Assembly: GCF_000001735.4 (NCBI RefSeq)
Contig: NC_003076.8
Location: forward strand, 9,920,001 to 9,984,000
Origin: Arabidopsis thaliana
Taxonomy: Eukaryota > Streptophyta > Magnoliopsida > Brassicales > Brassicaceae
Direction: 5' to 3'
DNA length: 64,000 nucleotides
Both the position numbers and the translations under genes were made by a program. Shown piece after piece: positions 47,101-58,092 of this stretch (positions are counted from its first letter, which is position 1; every line of letters begins with the position of its first letter). The notes under the pieces were generated by a model. It was given only the letters and a program-made list of their open reading frames with translations. It ran no database searches and was not told the DNA's origin.

Positions 47101-48446
47101 CCACAACCAAGAGACTCGATGATCACTTCCCAATTTTATAGGGGAAGTTCCAATTCGGCGACCGAACCTAAGGTCGAAGAACCACATGATGAGTTCGGTT
47201 CTCGCGGGGCCCATAAGTGAGCCCAACCATAAGAACTTTTGGATAAAAAAGTTCCATTCTGTGGTCGACACGTAGCTAGTGAGTAGTGACCAACAATCAC
47301 ATGTGTGACGGTGCAGCACCGGATAAGTCATTCCTTTCCATAACCTTTTTATTTTCAAACGGAACATCATCACGTTTAAGTTTTCCTAATCCTTTTCTGA
47401 TAAGAGAATGAAACGTATTTACTCTAATTTAGTAAGAAAATATTACTAATTATAATCAACGTTACAAATTAAAAGTAGGTATAAAGTAGCGTGGCAGTAT
47501 TTTCTATGAATATACTTCTTTATCATTAAAAAAAATATATATGGATATACTTTTGTGTATTGGTTCACGGAAAATCAACTGTTGTCTGAGTATTTATGTT
47601 ATTTTAACAACTGCTGATTGATTTTACTTTTGAAAAAAAAAAAATAGAACTATTGAGTAAATTTTCATTGGCTGATTTCTAGAGTTTAAAAAAAAAACAG
47701 TGGAAAAAAGTAAAACTCCAATGTTGTATGATATTGGTGTGAAAAAACCCATAAAATTAGCATAAAGGCCCATAATTATTCATGAAATTGTTCAGAACCG
47801 GTAGATTTCCTTAGGTTAAAGTTTACTCCATACACAGACCAAAACATCAAAACAAACTTTGCAGATAGATTAAAAAACAAACTTCAAGGAAAGATGAAGA
47901 AGCAAAAGATCTTCTGAATTAGGTAAAAAGAGCAAATACAATTAGAGAAAAAAAAATGAAAATGAAACATGCCACCTGATTGTTGTTGGAGCCGATAAAT
48001 AAAAATTTGGTAAATTACCTTGGTCAAGGGGCAAGAACAACAATGAGTCAAAATTTGGTCGGTTTGTTTTAAGCGTGTTCATTGTTCAGGCTTAAAATTC
48101 AACACACAAAGACATCATCATAGAAATTATACAAAATCAAAATCCAAATTCAACAATAAATAGATCCATGAAGATACCCTTAGTGTCAATCTGGTCATAG
48201 AACTATACCTAAATTATTAGTATTTCTTTTAACGGTAAAACAAACTATGTATCGGCAAGTGCTTGATCCTCTAGGCAATACAAGAAGATCCATGAAGATA
48301 CACTTGTGACTTGTCACTTCCATTTTAGCTTGAACTCCACTGATTTTGCTTTTTATCTCTACAAACTCGAGTGATGAGACCAATCACCGAGGGCCTTAGA
48401 TGAAGAAAATAAGCACCAACTTCCATTTCATACAACTTGACTCAAA
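44107..48446. other. Gene-poor AT-rich region
   Basis: A further weak relative of the Helitron end (GTAGTATACCATCTTG) lies near 44296. Frames at 45741-45956 (Leu/Phe-rich) and 46981-47220 have no recognised domains and no promoter evidence; they were not called as genes. 46560-47400 is somewhat less AT-rich but not identified. Confidence 0.4.
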
Positions 48447-48600
48447 ATCACACAACAAAAGCTGATGGAGTCTTAAGTACGCAAATGTCTAACATATATA
48501 AAGACTTAGGGGAATCACCTTTAAAACACCTACGCTTAATTTACATGACATTTAGCAACAAGATGCTTAAGTTTACGCTTAACCATATATATCAGGCAAC
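48447..48600 (+). repeat. Dispersed repeat, copy 1
   Basis: CTGATGGAGTCTTAAGTAC ... CTAACATATATAAAGACTTA ... CAAGATGCTTAAGT also occurs in the same order and orientation at about 53180-53330. Class unknown; the conserved TATATAAAG suggests promoter or LTR-like DNA. Confidence 0.65.
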
Positions 48601-50531
48601 CGAAATCAAATTTAAGACTCACACAAAAATAGAAGAAGCCAAGACTGTTTTTAGAAACTTGAGAAATTACTAGCATTCATACTTAGGGAAAATATACAAT
48701 TCAAATAATTTCTTACCGTCAATCTTTCCAAACCCTTCACGATCTCATCTTACTGTATCCAAATCTTTATCATCATGTAAACAAACTCAAAGTTGCAGGC
48801 TTTTATACGTTTTTTCTTCCGTTGATATAGAAAAATCAAAGCGTTATGGATATTTTACTGTTAAAGTATTACTAGAGAAGAGAAAAAGGTTTTCTCCTTT
48901 AAGAATTACAAGTCTCTTTATACTGCTCGATTTTAATTTAGTGATAAATTCATTAGTAGACTGATGATGGTAAATCCTCTCACACACTTGACAGAGAGGT
49001 AAACAATTTCAACTCTCACGTACGGACGCATCACTAACATCATTACTTCAACAAATAAATAAAGGAGCATGCAAGAATTACAATAAAGCCATATGAGTTG
49101 GCTCCTATTCCACCTACACAACCATACACGAGCCCTAATACCATGGTGTCCAAATGTTTTGGTGAGAAATCTTCTAACGGACAAGAAAGTTACATGAACA
49201 AAAGTACCGATAGTATATAAACATCCAACCAATTGTCACCATCATTGCTATGTCCAGTTGTCCACGCCTTCGAAAGTATATGAAATGCAAAAAATACATA
49301 TCATCATGACCAAGGAAGATGCGAAGCCGCGCCCCCTCTGGTCCTAATCGACATGTTTGGACTGGAAGGACTTTGTACATGCATCTTCTACACCAAGGAC
49401 ACAATACAACAAGCACACCATATGGTTTAACTAACCCTGATGAACATATTACAATCATTAATTATCTAATATTATATATGTATTGTAAATAACAACGATT
49501 TTCTTACAATGTTCCATATCCACGTACATATACATGACTGCATAAATTGAAGGCACTGAGTGACAATTGTAAGGCCGCCCAATAACATCTTTCACGATAG
49601 GAATGACTAGTCGCTCCTTGGTTGCTATATTCTCATCACCACTAATTCTGTTATGAACTTGATTCGATGAATGCACATAAGAGTACCGACTATACATAAA
49701 AGGTGACAAAATCTGTCATATCCAATCAAAATTTTGAATTTTCTTAAGCAATTTGACATATCTTATTTAATTTCTAATTTAAACTATAATTCATAAAAAT
49801 TTAGCTAGTAATTTAAATCAATACTAGATTGATATCCCGCGCTGTCGCCCGAAGGCAAAATTTATCATTTGAGCTTCTCTTGTAAGTATTTGTATTGGGT
49901 TGTATTGTTATGCTTTTGTATCTGTGTTTCATCATGGGTTGGAAACTGTTATCAATAAGATGACAACAAAAAAAAAAAACAATATATACATGTAGTCATT
50001 CTAACGACTTGTTTGCAATTTGTGTTTTAATAGTCTTAAGGTTGCAAATTTTCTAATTCCATGCAGAATATTCATGATTCTTTTTTTTTTTTAATATCAA
50101 TTTGAGAATCCATATCTCCAAGACTATGAAGAATGTTAGAATGATATTACACTATAAGGATGTAGTACTATTATGGACGGTAAAGATGAGTCACACTGAA
50201 AATGAAAGAAGTGGGACTGAGAAAGAAACCAGGCTGCATGCAGTTGGATCGAGATGAATGAAAAAGTGTATCATTTCTTTGCTGAAGACAGATCTCATCC
50301 ATGAGCTGAGAAAGTTTATCAGTGCCTTGCTCTTTTGAGTGGTCACATGGACGCTGGTCAATGATTCTTATGTTGTTGCATCTGTCCCAATTAGAAGACA
50401 ACATATCAGGCTAATGTCCAATTAACACATGGTGGATGCTTTCACAGCCGTTTCATGCTTTTACAAAAAAAATTGGTGGTTCTAATGCAACACTGGATCA
50501 AAAGAACTATCAAGAAAGCATGTTCCACATT
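48601..50531. other. Intergenic DNA with a weak Helitron-like end
   Basis: At 49824-49850 CTAG is followed by a GC-rich segment CCCGCGCTGTCGCCCG; read on the minus strand this is a degenerate hairpin then CTAG then T, a possible Helitron terminus. No genes recognised. Confidence 0.35.
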
Positions 50532-50534
50532 TAA

Positions 50535-50784
50535 GGGTTTGAATGGTGATGGTAGTCGGGATGGACAAATCCGTCAGCGGTTTAGTCCGTTCTATTTTTA
50601 GGATAGACAACAAACCGCTGCAGACCAACTCTATTTCTATGTAAAAGAGCGGTCGGTAATTAGTCTCCATCAGTTTTTTTTTTGAATCCGCACTACTACA
50701 GACACAATTTATGATTGGTAAATAAAAAGCGGTCTAATCCGAAAACGGATTTGTCCGCCTTAACCGCTGCAACCATTCAAACTC
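50535..50784. mobile_element. PIF/Harbinger-like MITE
   Basis: 250 bp with termini GGGTTTGAATGG and CCATTCAAACTC (11 of 12 pair) flanked on both sides by TAA (50532-50534, 50785-50787), the 3-bp duplication typical of PIF/Harbinger elements. Inner parts are also inverted: GGACAAATCCG with GCGGT on the left, GCGGT with CGGATTTGTCCG on the right. No coding capacity. Confidence 0.65.
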
Positions 50785-51388
50785 TAAGCCTTTTAAAGCT
50801 CAACCTAAACTCAAAGGCTAATAGGCTATCAACATTCGTGCTGCTTCTCGCGGTTAAGGACTCCAAGAACATGACTATCTCCAATGTTAAAATCTGACTA
50901 AAGAAAGAGTTAGTTACATGCCAAGATCAATGGAACGAGCAATGACGTTTTGGCCTTCCCTTCCATGTAAACTATGCATCGAAGATCCCACCATAACACT
51001 TGTTCGGGAATACTCTATAAGCATAGAGGACAGAGAGCCACTTAATTAACATCACTACAAAAAAAAAAAAAAAGACTCATTTGCATTACATAATTTGTGT
51101 CAAAAAACTAAATGATACTAATTTGAATCACTTATTTACAATCGATACAAAAATATTATTTAACATCAGTTACAATAATTGATGCTATTATTGATATATA
51201 TGACATTATTTCATTAAAACTGATACAAATCTAGAACGTTTGCATCACTATAACAAAAATTGATACAACTCTAAGAATATACATTATTTATAAAATAATA
51301 CAAAATTTGCATCAATAACAAATGATGTTAATTAAAAATTAAGCATCAGTTGTAAAAAACGATTTAATTAATTACTTAATTTGTCAAA

Positions 51389-51438
51389 GTCCCACATCGC
51401 TCCCATGAAAAAGAGACTTCATAGTTTTCTTATATATA
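51389..51438 (+). promoter_or_regulatory. snRNA-gene-like USE plus TATA, copy 1
   Basis: GTCCCACATCG (51389-51399) matches the plant U-snRNA upstream sequence element RTCCCACATCG exactly; TATATATA begins at 51431, 31 bases later, close to the spacing of Pol II snRNA genes. No snRNA sequence follows. Confidence 0.5.
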
Positions 51439-51563
51439 GTGACTCTAAGAATTTACATCATTTATAAAATGATACAAAATTTGCATCAATAAAAAATGAT
51501 GTTAATTAAAAAGTAAGCATCAATTGTAAAAAAACGATTTAATTGATTACTTAATTTGTCAAA

Positions 51564-51613
51564 ATCCCACATCGCTCCCATGGAAAAGGAGGCTTCATAG
51601 TTTTCTTATATAA
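51564..51613 (+). promoter_or_regulatory. snRNA-gene-like USE plus TATA, copy 2
   Basis: ATCCCACATCG (51564-51574) and TATATAA (51607-51613), 32 bases apart, in the second tandem unit. No recognisable snRNA downstream. Confidence 0.5.
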
Positions 51614-52089
51614 AGCGATCTTGGTTTTTATATTGTCAACAAAGTGTTAAGCTTAATAAGCAACTATTTATACTAAACATATATAATCGTTTGCTTCTAT
51701 ATTAATTAATAAAATTAAATAAATTTGATTACTAAAATTGATATTTAATATAATTTTAAATTTTTTAACATTAGTTATTTATAATTGATATAAACACCTA
51801 ACATCACTTCTTATTATCGTAACAATTATTAACGTCATTTTGATAAATTGATGCAAAGACTAATATCATTTATAGTAATTGAAGTAAAATTAACATCATT
51901 TTTTGCAACTGATGAATACTAACATCGATCATTATAATCGATGCAAATAATTATTTGGAACGATGCACATAATTTGCATCACCAATTCCAGAGTCACTTA
52001 TAGAAGTGATGTAAAACTCATTTGCATCAATTATAACTGATGTAAATATACAAAATAAGTGATTCAAAACACCACTTTTTATTGTAGTG

Positions 52090-54377
52090 CACTTTAGACT
52101 ATGTATGTACAAAAAATTAGTTTAGTATATAGAGGATAATCCAAACAAAACTAATTTTGAACCAATATAAAATGAACTTGTAGATAATACAAAATCCTAG
52201 ATAAAAGACCATTTTAAATCCCACAAGAGACCTACATATAATTCGTCACCAACGCTATAATATAGGAAACACACAAGGATAAAAGAAAGAAAGATTATAA
52301 AAATGGCCTCTCTAAACATATTGCGACTTGTTCATTGGGATCAAGTAAAAAGGAATTTGGAAATTGACATACAACATTCCATCATTAATATTGCACTTCT
52401 TGTGCATACGAAGAATGGATCAAATCCTCCCGCAGACATCGTAAGAAAATGGTCGAAGCTTATGAGAGTCTTTACGTTTTGAAAGCGCGGCGGAATTTTT
52501 ATCTCAATTGAATTTATGAAGCATATTTCTGTTTTTTTTCTCCCTAAAAAGGTGGTGAATAATAATATTTAGAGATATTATATGAAATGTTTAAAAAAAA
52601 GAAACGAAACAAAAAGAGATATTAGATGGAATAATAGAGCGAGATTATTAGATAGCAATTAAACAAATACCACATTGTATGTTTAGTTTCTCAATATAAC
52701 TACCGAATCTAACATTAGAAAAAGTATTATGATATTACGTTTAGAAAGGATTACTCATTCTAAGAATCAAATTTTGGAACTCACCAGAAAAAAAAATCAA
52801 ATTTTGGTCCTACCAAGCTATAAAAAATTTGATTGTTATTTTCAAAGTGGTATTCCTTATTAAATTGAAATTTATTTATGATAAACGAGCATATTGTTTC
52901 TGATATCAAACTGGTGAAGGGATTTAGCATAACTCTATGCATATTGTTTCCGAAATGATAAACGAGCATATTTTTTCATCCACCGTACCAGTAACTCTAT
53001 GCAGCTTACCACTATATTATGTAGCGTTTTGAAATTGAGTTTGTAAATTATGTTGATTTTCAATGCTTGTGGTGAGTTTGGTTTATGCAGCTTACTTTGG
53101 CTTATAGGATTACAAGTTACCAGTATAACTAGGCTGCAATTTTGTTGATTTTCCAGTGGTGACATGATCTTATTGGATTATAATCACGCATCAAATCCTG
53201 ATGGAGTCTTAAGTACACTAGTGTCTAACATATATAAAGACTTAGTGGAATCACCTTTAAACACTAACGCTTCACATGATACTTAGCATCAAGATGCTTA
53301 AGTTAACGCTTTACCACAAAATCTAGGGTAAAATAATCTTAACAATACACAAATGTGGTAGAAAAACATAAAGAGAAAGTGGTATAAACTAAAAGAATAT
53401 AAGGAATTGTGGTACAAATTTTAATTTTTTCAATGGAAAAAAATCTCAAACAAAATCTTAACTATTTAAAATTTACCAGAAAAACCCAAATTAATTTATT
53501 GGTACAAATTAAACCCAAACTAGAAAATATTGGCAGATTCATAACACGATTTCAAAAACAAAATCCAATTTTACTCTAAGAAAAAACTTAATTCTATTTG
53601 TTTGAAACTAGTTGTCGATTTTTTTTGTTTAAAAGTACATATTTATAATATAAAAGTAGTTATATAAAATAAAATTTCATTTGTATTCATGAAATAAATA
53701 GATAATCATCTTATATATTTAACTGCTTATCTAACATCGACCTATTTTCATTTGTTCTTGAAATATAGACAGTTTTGCTCGATCTAGAAAACTTAACACT
53801 CTTTATGCATCATTTTTGGTACATGCATACCGCCATTATTGTAGTGCTAAAATAAATTGGATAAGAGATGTTAACACAAAACTAACTATATAATTATGAT
53901 GAAAAAACTAAAATATGAAAATAACTCGAATAACATTCAATCATCTCGATATTGAGAAAACAAAAATTAGAGAGAAATAAGCAACGAAAATAATAATAGA
54001 GAAGCGATTTGGTTTTTAAAATTTGAAAAGCTAAAAGTAAAAATATATGAATAGATGATTAAAAGCGAAACGTCATATCATTTTTCCGTGATAATATCTA
54101 AAAAGTTAATGAGAATATATCAAGTAAAAATATATAAAGTAAATGAGAATTTTTTTAAGTTTCAAACAAATAGAATTAAGTTTTGTCTTTAAAAGTAAAA
54201 CTGGAATTATTTGTTTGTTTGAGATTGTGTGTATGAATCTATCAATATTTTATAATTCAAGTTTTATTTTGTCACTAATAAATTAGTTTAGTTTTTTGAA
54301 GGCGAATTTTAAATTAGTTTGGGAATTTTCCAGATTTATATTTTCACAATATAATTAAATTATATTGATGGATTGTT
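52090..54377. other. AT-rich intergenic DNA
   Basis: Contains dispersed repeat copy 2 (53180-53330). Two partly similar passages (52870-53000 with CATATTGTTTCNGA twice) suggest a small local duplication. No genes recognised. Confidence 0.45.
53180..53330 (+). repeat. Dispersed repeat, copy 2
   Basis: Same order of conserved blocks as 48447-48600, including CTAACATATATAAAGACTTA, with about 80% similarity by eye. Confidence 0.65.
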
Positions 54378-54389
54378 TTATATATATAA
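54378..54389 (+). promoter_or_regulatory. Putative TATA box of the WPP gene
   Basis: TTATATATATAA about 80 bases before the ATG at 54467, with an ATG-free leader. Confidence 0.6.
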
Positions 54390-54466
54390 CTATAGCACTA
54401 AACAACTTTCAATAATTCTTCCGACGCAAAAGACTCTCTTGAGAAACCCTAATTTCAACTGAAAAA

Positions 54467-54940
54467 ATGGCAGAAACCGCCGATACAATCAACACCACCG
54501 TCTCAACGCCGCAGCCACAATTAGAAAGCAGATCAGACGAGACAAGTTGCCTCCAAAAACACAGATCTGACGCAACATCAGAGGTGACGAAAGAAGAGAA
54601 ATCTGGAGGAATCTTGTTCAGCGTTTGGCCACCGTGTCAGAAAAGTCGCGACTACGTGGTGAATAGTATGATCAAGACCTTATCCACAGACTCGATCCTC
54701 TCCTACAAATACGGAACGATTAAACCTGAGGAAGCCTCCGCCGTCGCGAAATCTATAGAGGAAAAGGCTTACGACATCGCATCAAGGTTCGTGTCGAGTG
54801 ATGGGATTAAGAATCTTGAGGTCTATGGCATAGAGACTAGCGAGCGTATGATTGAATCTGCGGAGGTTCGATTCAAAGCCAATGGAAGTATGGAACTACT
54901 ACTAAATCAAACAATAAAGATGATGCAGTTGCTGATTTAG
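54467..54940 (+). CDS. WPP3: WPP-domain protein (WPP3-like), altered C-terminus
   Basis: 157 residues, single exon. The N-terminus MAETADTINTT is that of the MAF1/WPP family, and residues about 48-130 form the WPP domain: FSVWPPCQKSRDYVV, then LSTDSILSYKYGT, EEASAVAKSIEEKAY. The WPP domain targets proteins to the plant nuclear envelope, where WPP1/2 bind WIT and RanGAP partners. The last about 25 residues (RFKANGSMELLLNQTIK) do not look like the family tail, whereas another frame from 54913 to a stop at 54958 encodes NKDDAVADLEEKLER, an acidic family-like tail. A small indel near 54870-54912 has therefore changed the C-terminus; the domain itself is intact. Assignment to WPP3 rests on family and gene order. 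Confidence 0.82.
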   Translation: MAETADTINTTVSTPQPQLESRSDETSCLQKHRSDATSEVTKEEKSGGILFSVWPPCQKSRDYVVNSMIKTLSTDSILSYKYGTIKPEEASAVAKSIEEKAYDIASRFVSSDGIKNLEVYGIETSERMIESAEVRFKANGSMELLLNQTIKMMQLLI

Positions 54941-54960
54941 AGGAGAAGCTTGAGCGTTAA

Positions 54961-55917
54961 GTTTCCTTATCTCTTTTATGATCTATCTCTAGGGTTTGCT
55001 TTTGCTAGATTTGAGATTCTCAAACCAGATTTGTTTCCTTCTTCTTAATATGAGTCGTTGATTGCTTTTGCATTATGTGGTTTAGTATCACACTTATTAT
55101 TCCTATATAATGTTCAATTTCTTTCGTCCACCACCAGTAACTCTATGCAACTTCCCTCATTAGGTTATGAATAATCCTTGTAAACTTAAAATTATGATTA
55201 AGGCTAGGAGGCACGTTGATAGCTCAAACGGATTCGTTGAGGCTCGTGAATAAGCAAAGAGAAGCAGAGAAACAGAGTGAAAACAGAGCAAGGAGAAACA
55301 GATTGTTTAACCACTAGCTTGAGAGTCTAGTGAGTTGTATATAAATAGATAGAAGAGTATTGCACAAGTTATGTATTGATGTGTGTGTAACAAACGTATG
55401 GTTTGTTAGAGGAGAGTTAGGAGATCTCTTGAACAAATCTTCATTGTTAGGGCTTGGAAGAATTTTAATCTGAAACTCACAAGGCATTGTAATCTGGAAA
55501 TTCACCATTGGCATCTAAATCCAACAGAGCCAGAGTGTTTCCACCTATTGGACACAGCACTACTTTTAACAACATCTTTTGACGGAAGCTGCCACTAGAG
55601 CATCTGACACATAAAACTGTGTCCTCTTGTCTTGCACTACAGGTTTTGAGTTAATCGCTTCTCTTTCAAAACAACTTTGCTCCACTGAATTCCATTCACA
55701 GAATTGAACCGAAAACTACAGTTTTTGAGTTCATCGCATCGATCGATTACTCAATTAGTTGCTTATTTGCGTCAATTATGGACATCTAACATTCAGCGTT
55801 TATTGTATACTGTATTAAAGCTCTTAATATAGACTCAGACAAAAATAGAATTGAGAATTGCATTCATAATACTTAGGAAAACCATACCAATCAGACAATT
55901 AAAACTCATAATCTAAA
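54961..55917. other. Spacer between WPP and the MADS gene
   Basis: The minus strand has a small frame (55514-55314) and a pyrimidine-rich stretch with TTTATATACAAC near 55340, features of an LTR or promoter fragment, but no matching second copy is seen. Not assigned. Confidence 0.35.
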
Positions 55918-56580
55918 CTAGAAACAGATCGAGTCAGGGACTTGATAGAAGCTTCCGTTGTCATGGTTATAAAGAAAGACAGAATATTTGCTCTGATGTT
56001 GACTCAATGATGAAGTCGATAGCTCTTGCTCTGTGTTTGACACACCATTCTCCAATGGTTCTGTCCATTGTTGATTATGGTGATTCTCAGGAGAAGACAA
56101 TAGATTCGTTGTGGAAGAAACCGCACGGCTCTGACCTAACTTGGTCTGGTTTTTCTCGGGTTGGAGTAACAGAAGCTTATTTTGCAGTACCCGTAGACCA
56201 CTTTCTAACGAATCCTCCATCTCTAAGACTTTCTCAGACAATTTATTGTCGTCGAGGATCTTCTTACGTAGAAACAGAGAAAGGTTTGTCCTTTTCTTGC
56301 ATCGCTCTCTCTCGTGTAATCTGCTAAACCTCTCAGCCATGTCTCGAACTTTTGATTGATCTTCCGGCCATGTCTTGATGAGTTCTCCGTCACGACCATA
56401 AAGTATGACACAGACTTCGATGTCGCAGAGAGTCGAAAGCTCCAAGGCTTTCTTAAACATGGTCTGTTCTCTCATAGACAAATTCGTGGTCTTTTTTGCA
56501 GTGGAAGAAGAAGACAGAGACGATTTCTTGAAGCAAGTTTGGTTTCTCACAGACAATTTGGTTTTCTTCTTCGTCGACAT
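55918..56580 (-). CDS. Type I (M-beta) MADS-box protein, shortened, AGL90-like
   Basis: From ATG at 56580 (MSTKKKTKLS) the frame gives 220 residues; upstream in-frame starts exist at 56592 and 56613. The segment TKLSVRNQTCFKKSSL followed by NLSMREQTMFKKALEL and LCDIEVCVILYGRDG is the degenerate MADS domain of Arabidopsis M-beta AGL proteins. KTWPEDQSKVRDMAERFSRL and a coiled-coil-like Leu/Lys region follow. The frame ends QVPDSICF and TAG, where I recall related proteins continuing for roughly 100 residues, so it appears cut short; this is inference. M-beta proteins are nuclear DNA-binding factors active mainly in female gametophyte and seed. Its start lies about 110 bp from the divergent CDC20 fragment. 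Confidence 0.75.
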   Translation of the reverse strand: MSTKKKTKLSVRNQTCFKKSSLSSSSTAKKTTNLSMREQTMFKKALELSTLCDIEVCVILYGRDGELIKTWPEDQSKVRDMAERFSRLHERERCKKRTNLSLFLRKKILDDNKLSEKVLEMEDSLESGLRVLQNKLLLLQPEKNQTKLGQSRAVSSTTNLLSSPENHHNQQWTEPLENGVSNTEQELSTSSLSQHQSKYSVFLYNHDNGSFYQVPDSICF

Positions 56581-56693
56581 TGAAGAATACATTGTGATGT
56601 TTTGTTTACACACAGAACAAAAAGACGCTTTTATTTGTTATCAAAGAAGAGAAAATAAACTCTGATCGAGAGAATTGGGATACCTAAGTGAAC

Positions 56694-57601
56694 AGTTGGG
56701 AGACACTGTTTACTTGTGGGATGCGTCTAGTTGTTATACATCTAAGCTTGTGACCATTGATGATGAGAATGGACCTGTCACAAGTATTAACTGGACGCAA
56801 GATGGTCTTGATCTGGCAGTTGGTCTTGACAACAGTGAAGTCCAGGTTTGGGATTGTGTTTCCAATCGTCATGTGAGAACATTGAGAGGTGGTCACGAGT
56901 CAAGAGTAGGATCATTGGCATGGAACAATCACATTCTAACAACTGGAGGAATGGATGGAAAGATCGTCAACAATGATGTGAGGATCAGATCATCCATTAT
57001 TGGAACTTACGTGGGTCACACTGAAGAGGTTTGTGGTCTTAAGTGGTCAGAATCTGGAAAAAAACTAGCAAGTGGTGGTAACGACAATGTAGTACACATA
57101 TGGGATCGTTCTCTCGCTTCCTCAAACCCAACTAGGCAATGGCTGCATAGGTTTGAGGAACATACTGCTGCAGTGAGAGCTCTTGCGTGGTGCCCTTTCC
57201 AAGCAAGTTTGCTTGCAACTGGTGGTGGTGTTGGAGATGGGAAGATTAACTTCTGGAATACACACACTGGGGCTTGCTTGAATTCAGTAGAAACTGGCTC
57301 TCAAGTATGTTCATTGTTATGGAGCAAAAGTGAAAGAGAGTTGCTTAGCGCACATGGGTTTACGCAGAACCAGCTTACACTTTGGAAGTACCCATCTATG
57401 GTGAAAATGGCTGAACTCAATGGTCATACATCAAGAGTTCTTTTTATGGCACAGAGTCCGGATGGTTGTACCGTGGCTTCAGCAGCAGGTGACGAGACTC
57501 TCAGGCTTTGGAATGTTTTTGGAGAACCACCTAAGACCACCAAGAAAGCTGCTTCAAAAAAATATACGGAGCCATTTGCTCATGTGAATCATATTAGGTG
57601 A
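56694..57601 (+). pseudogene. CDC20-like WD40 gene, N-terminus missing
   Basis: Similarity to plant CDC20 begins abruptly at [11 protein letters not shown] and runs to the stop. All seven WD blades are recognisable (YLWDA, VQVWDC, IVNNDV, VHIWDR, INFWNT, LTLWKY, LRLWNV) and the C-terminal HVNHIR tail that docks on APC/C is kept. The first about 140 residues with C-box, KEN-type and checkpoint-binding motifs are absent, and no in-frame ATG precedes the match; the first is at 56951, inside the propeller. Plant CDC20 genes of this type activate APC/C in mitosis and meiosis. Without the N-terminal motifs this copy cannot be a normal activator. It may correspond to the CDC20.6 locus. Confidence 0.85.
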
Positions 57602-58092
57602 ATCTACTGTGAAGACTAACAAGGAGAAAACCATTGATAGGTAAATAATGTATAGAGAAGCAATGTATTCATCTTTTTTCCTGATTCATTATTCATGAAT
57701 TTTATATAGTTAATACAAAACCAATTATATATGTAAACTGTTGAGTCAAACACAACTAATATAGTATATATATTTCTTTATGAGATTTTTATGTAAAACT
57801 CTGTGATGTTGATGCTTATTGAAGCTTAATTTGTTGTTGAAAGAACAACTCTTTCCGATTCAAAGATTGAATTTTCCCCATCAAAGGCTCTGTTTTGGAT
57901 TTCATTGCAGAACCAAAGTCCTTTTTTTTAACACATACGTGTTAAGGTTTAGGATCTCTTAACCTCACTTTACAATCTCAGAACGATAAAACAGAGATTA
58001 ACATTGATCTCTCTTCAAGCACATCGCTTGGCTCAAGCACATCGCTCGACTATCACATTCAACATAAAGCATAAACCAGAAATGAGTGAGTA
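57602..58092. other. Downstream region of the CDC20 fragment
   Basis: AT-rich, with TTAACCTCACTTTACAATCTC near 57959 resembling a leader. A short direct repeat, AAGCACATCGCT, occurs twice at about 58017-58045. No gene. Confidence 0.4.

Larger units (their letters stand above)
51271..51620 (+). repeat. Two tandem 174-bp units with USE and TATA motifs
   Basis: CTAAGAAT...ACATTATTTATAAAATAATACAAAATTTGCATCAAT and following bases recur with a period of about 174. Each unit ends in RTCCCACATCG followed by about 31-32 bases and a TATATA box. Confidence 0.8.
51053..52089. mobile_element. Non-autonomous CACTA-like element
   Basis: Begins CACTACAAAAAAA and ends TTTTATTGTAGTG, matching the CACTACAAGAAAA terminus of En/Spm elements. 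Flanking 3 bp are CAT and CAC, an imperfect duplication. Both subterminal regions carry many TTTGCATCA / TGATGCAAAT-type motifs in both orientations, as expected for CACTA transposase-binding sites. No transposase frame. It contains a tandem repeat with snRNA-promoter-like elements. Confidence 0.75.

Noticed and set aside
46981..47220. 79-codon frame in a less AT-rich patch
   Set aside because: No domain; the opposite strand also has a long open frame, which points to composition rather than coding.
51389..51640. A functional U-snRNA gene downstream of the USE/TATA motifs
   Set aside because: No sequence resembling U1, U2, U4, U5 or U6 follows either copy.
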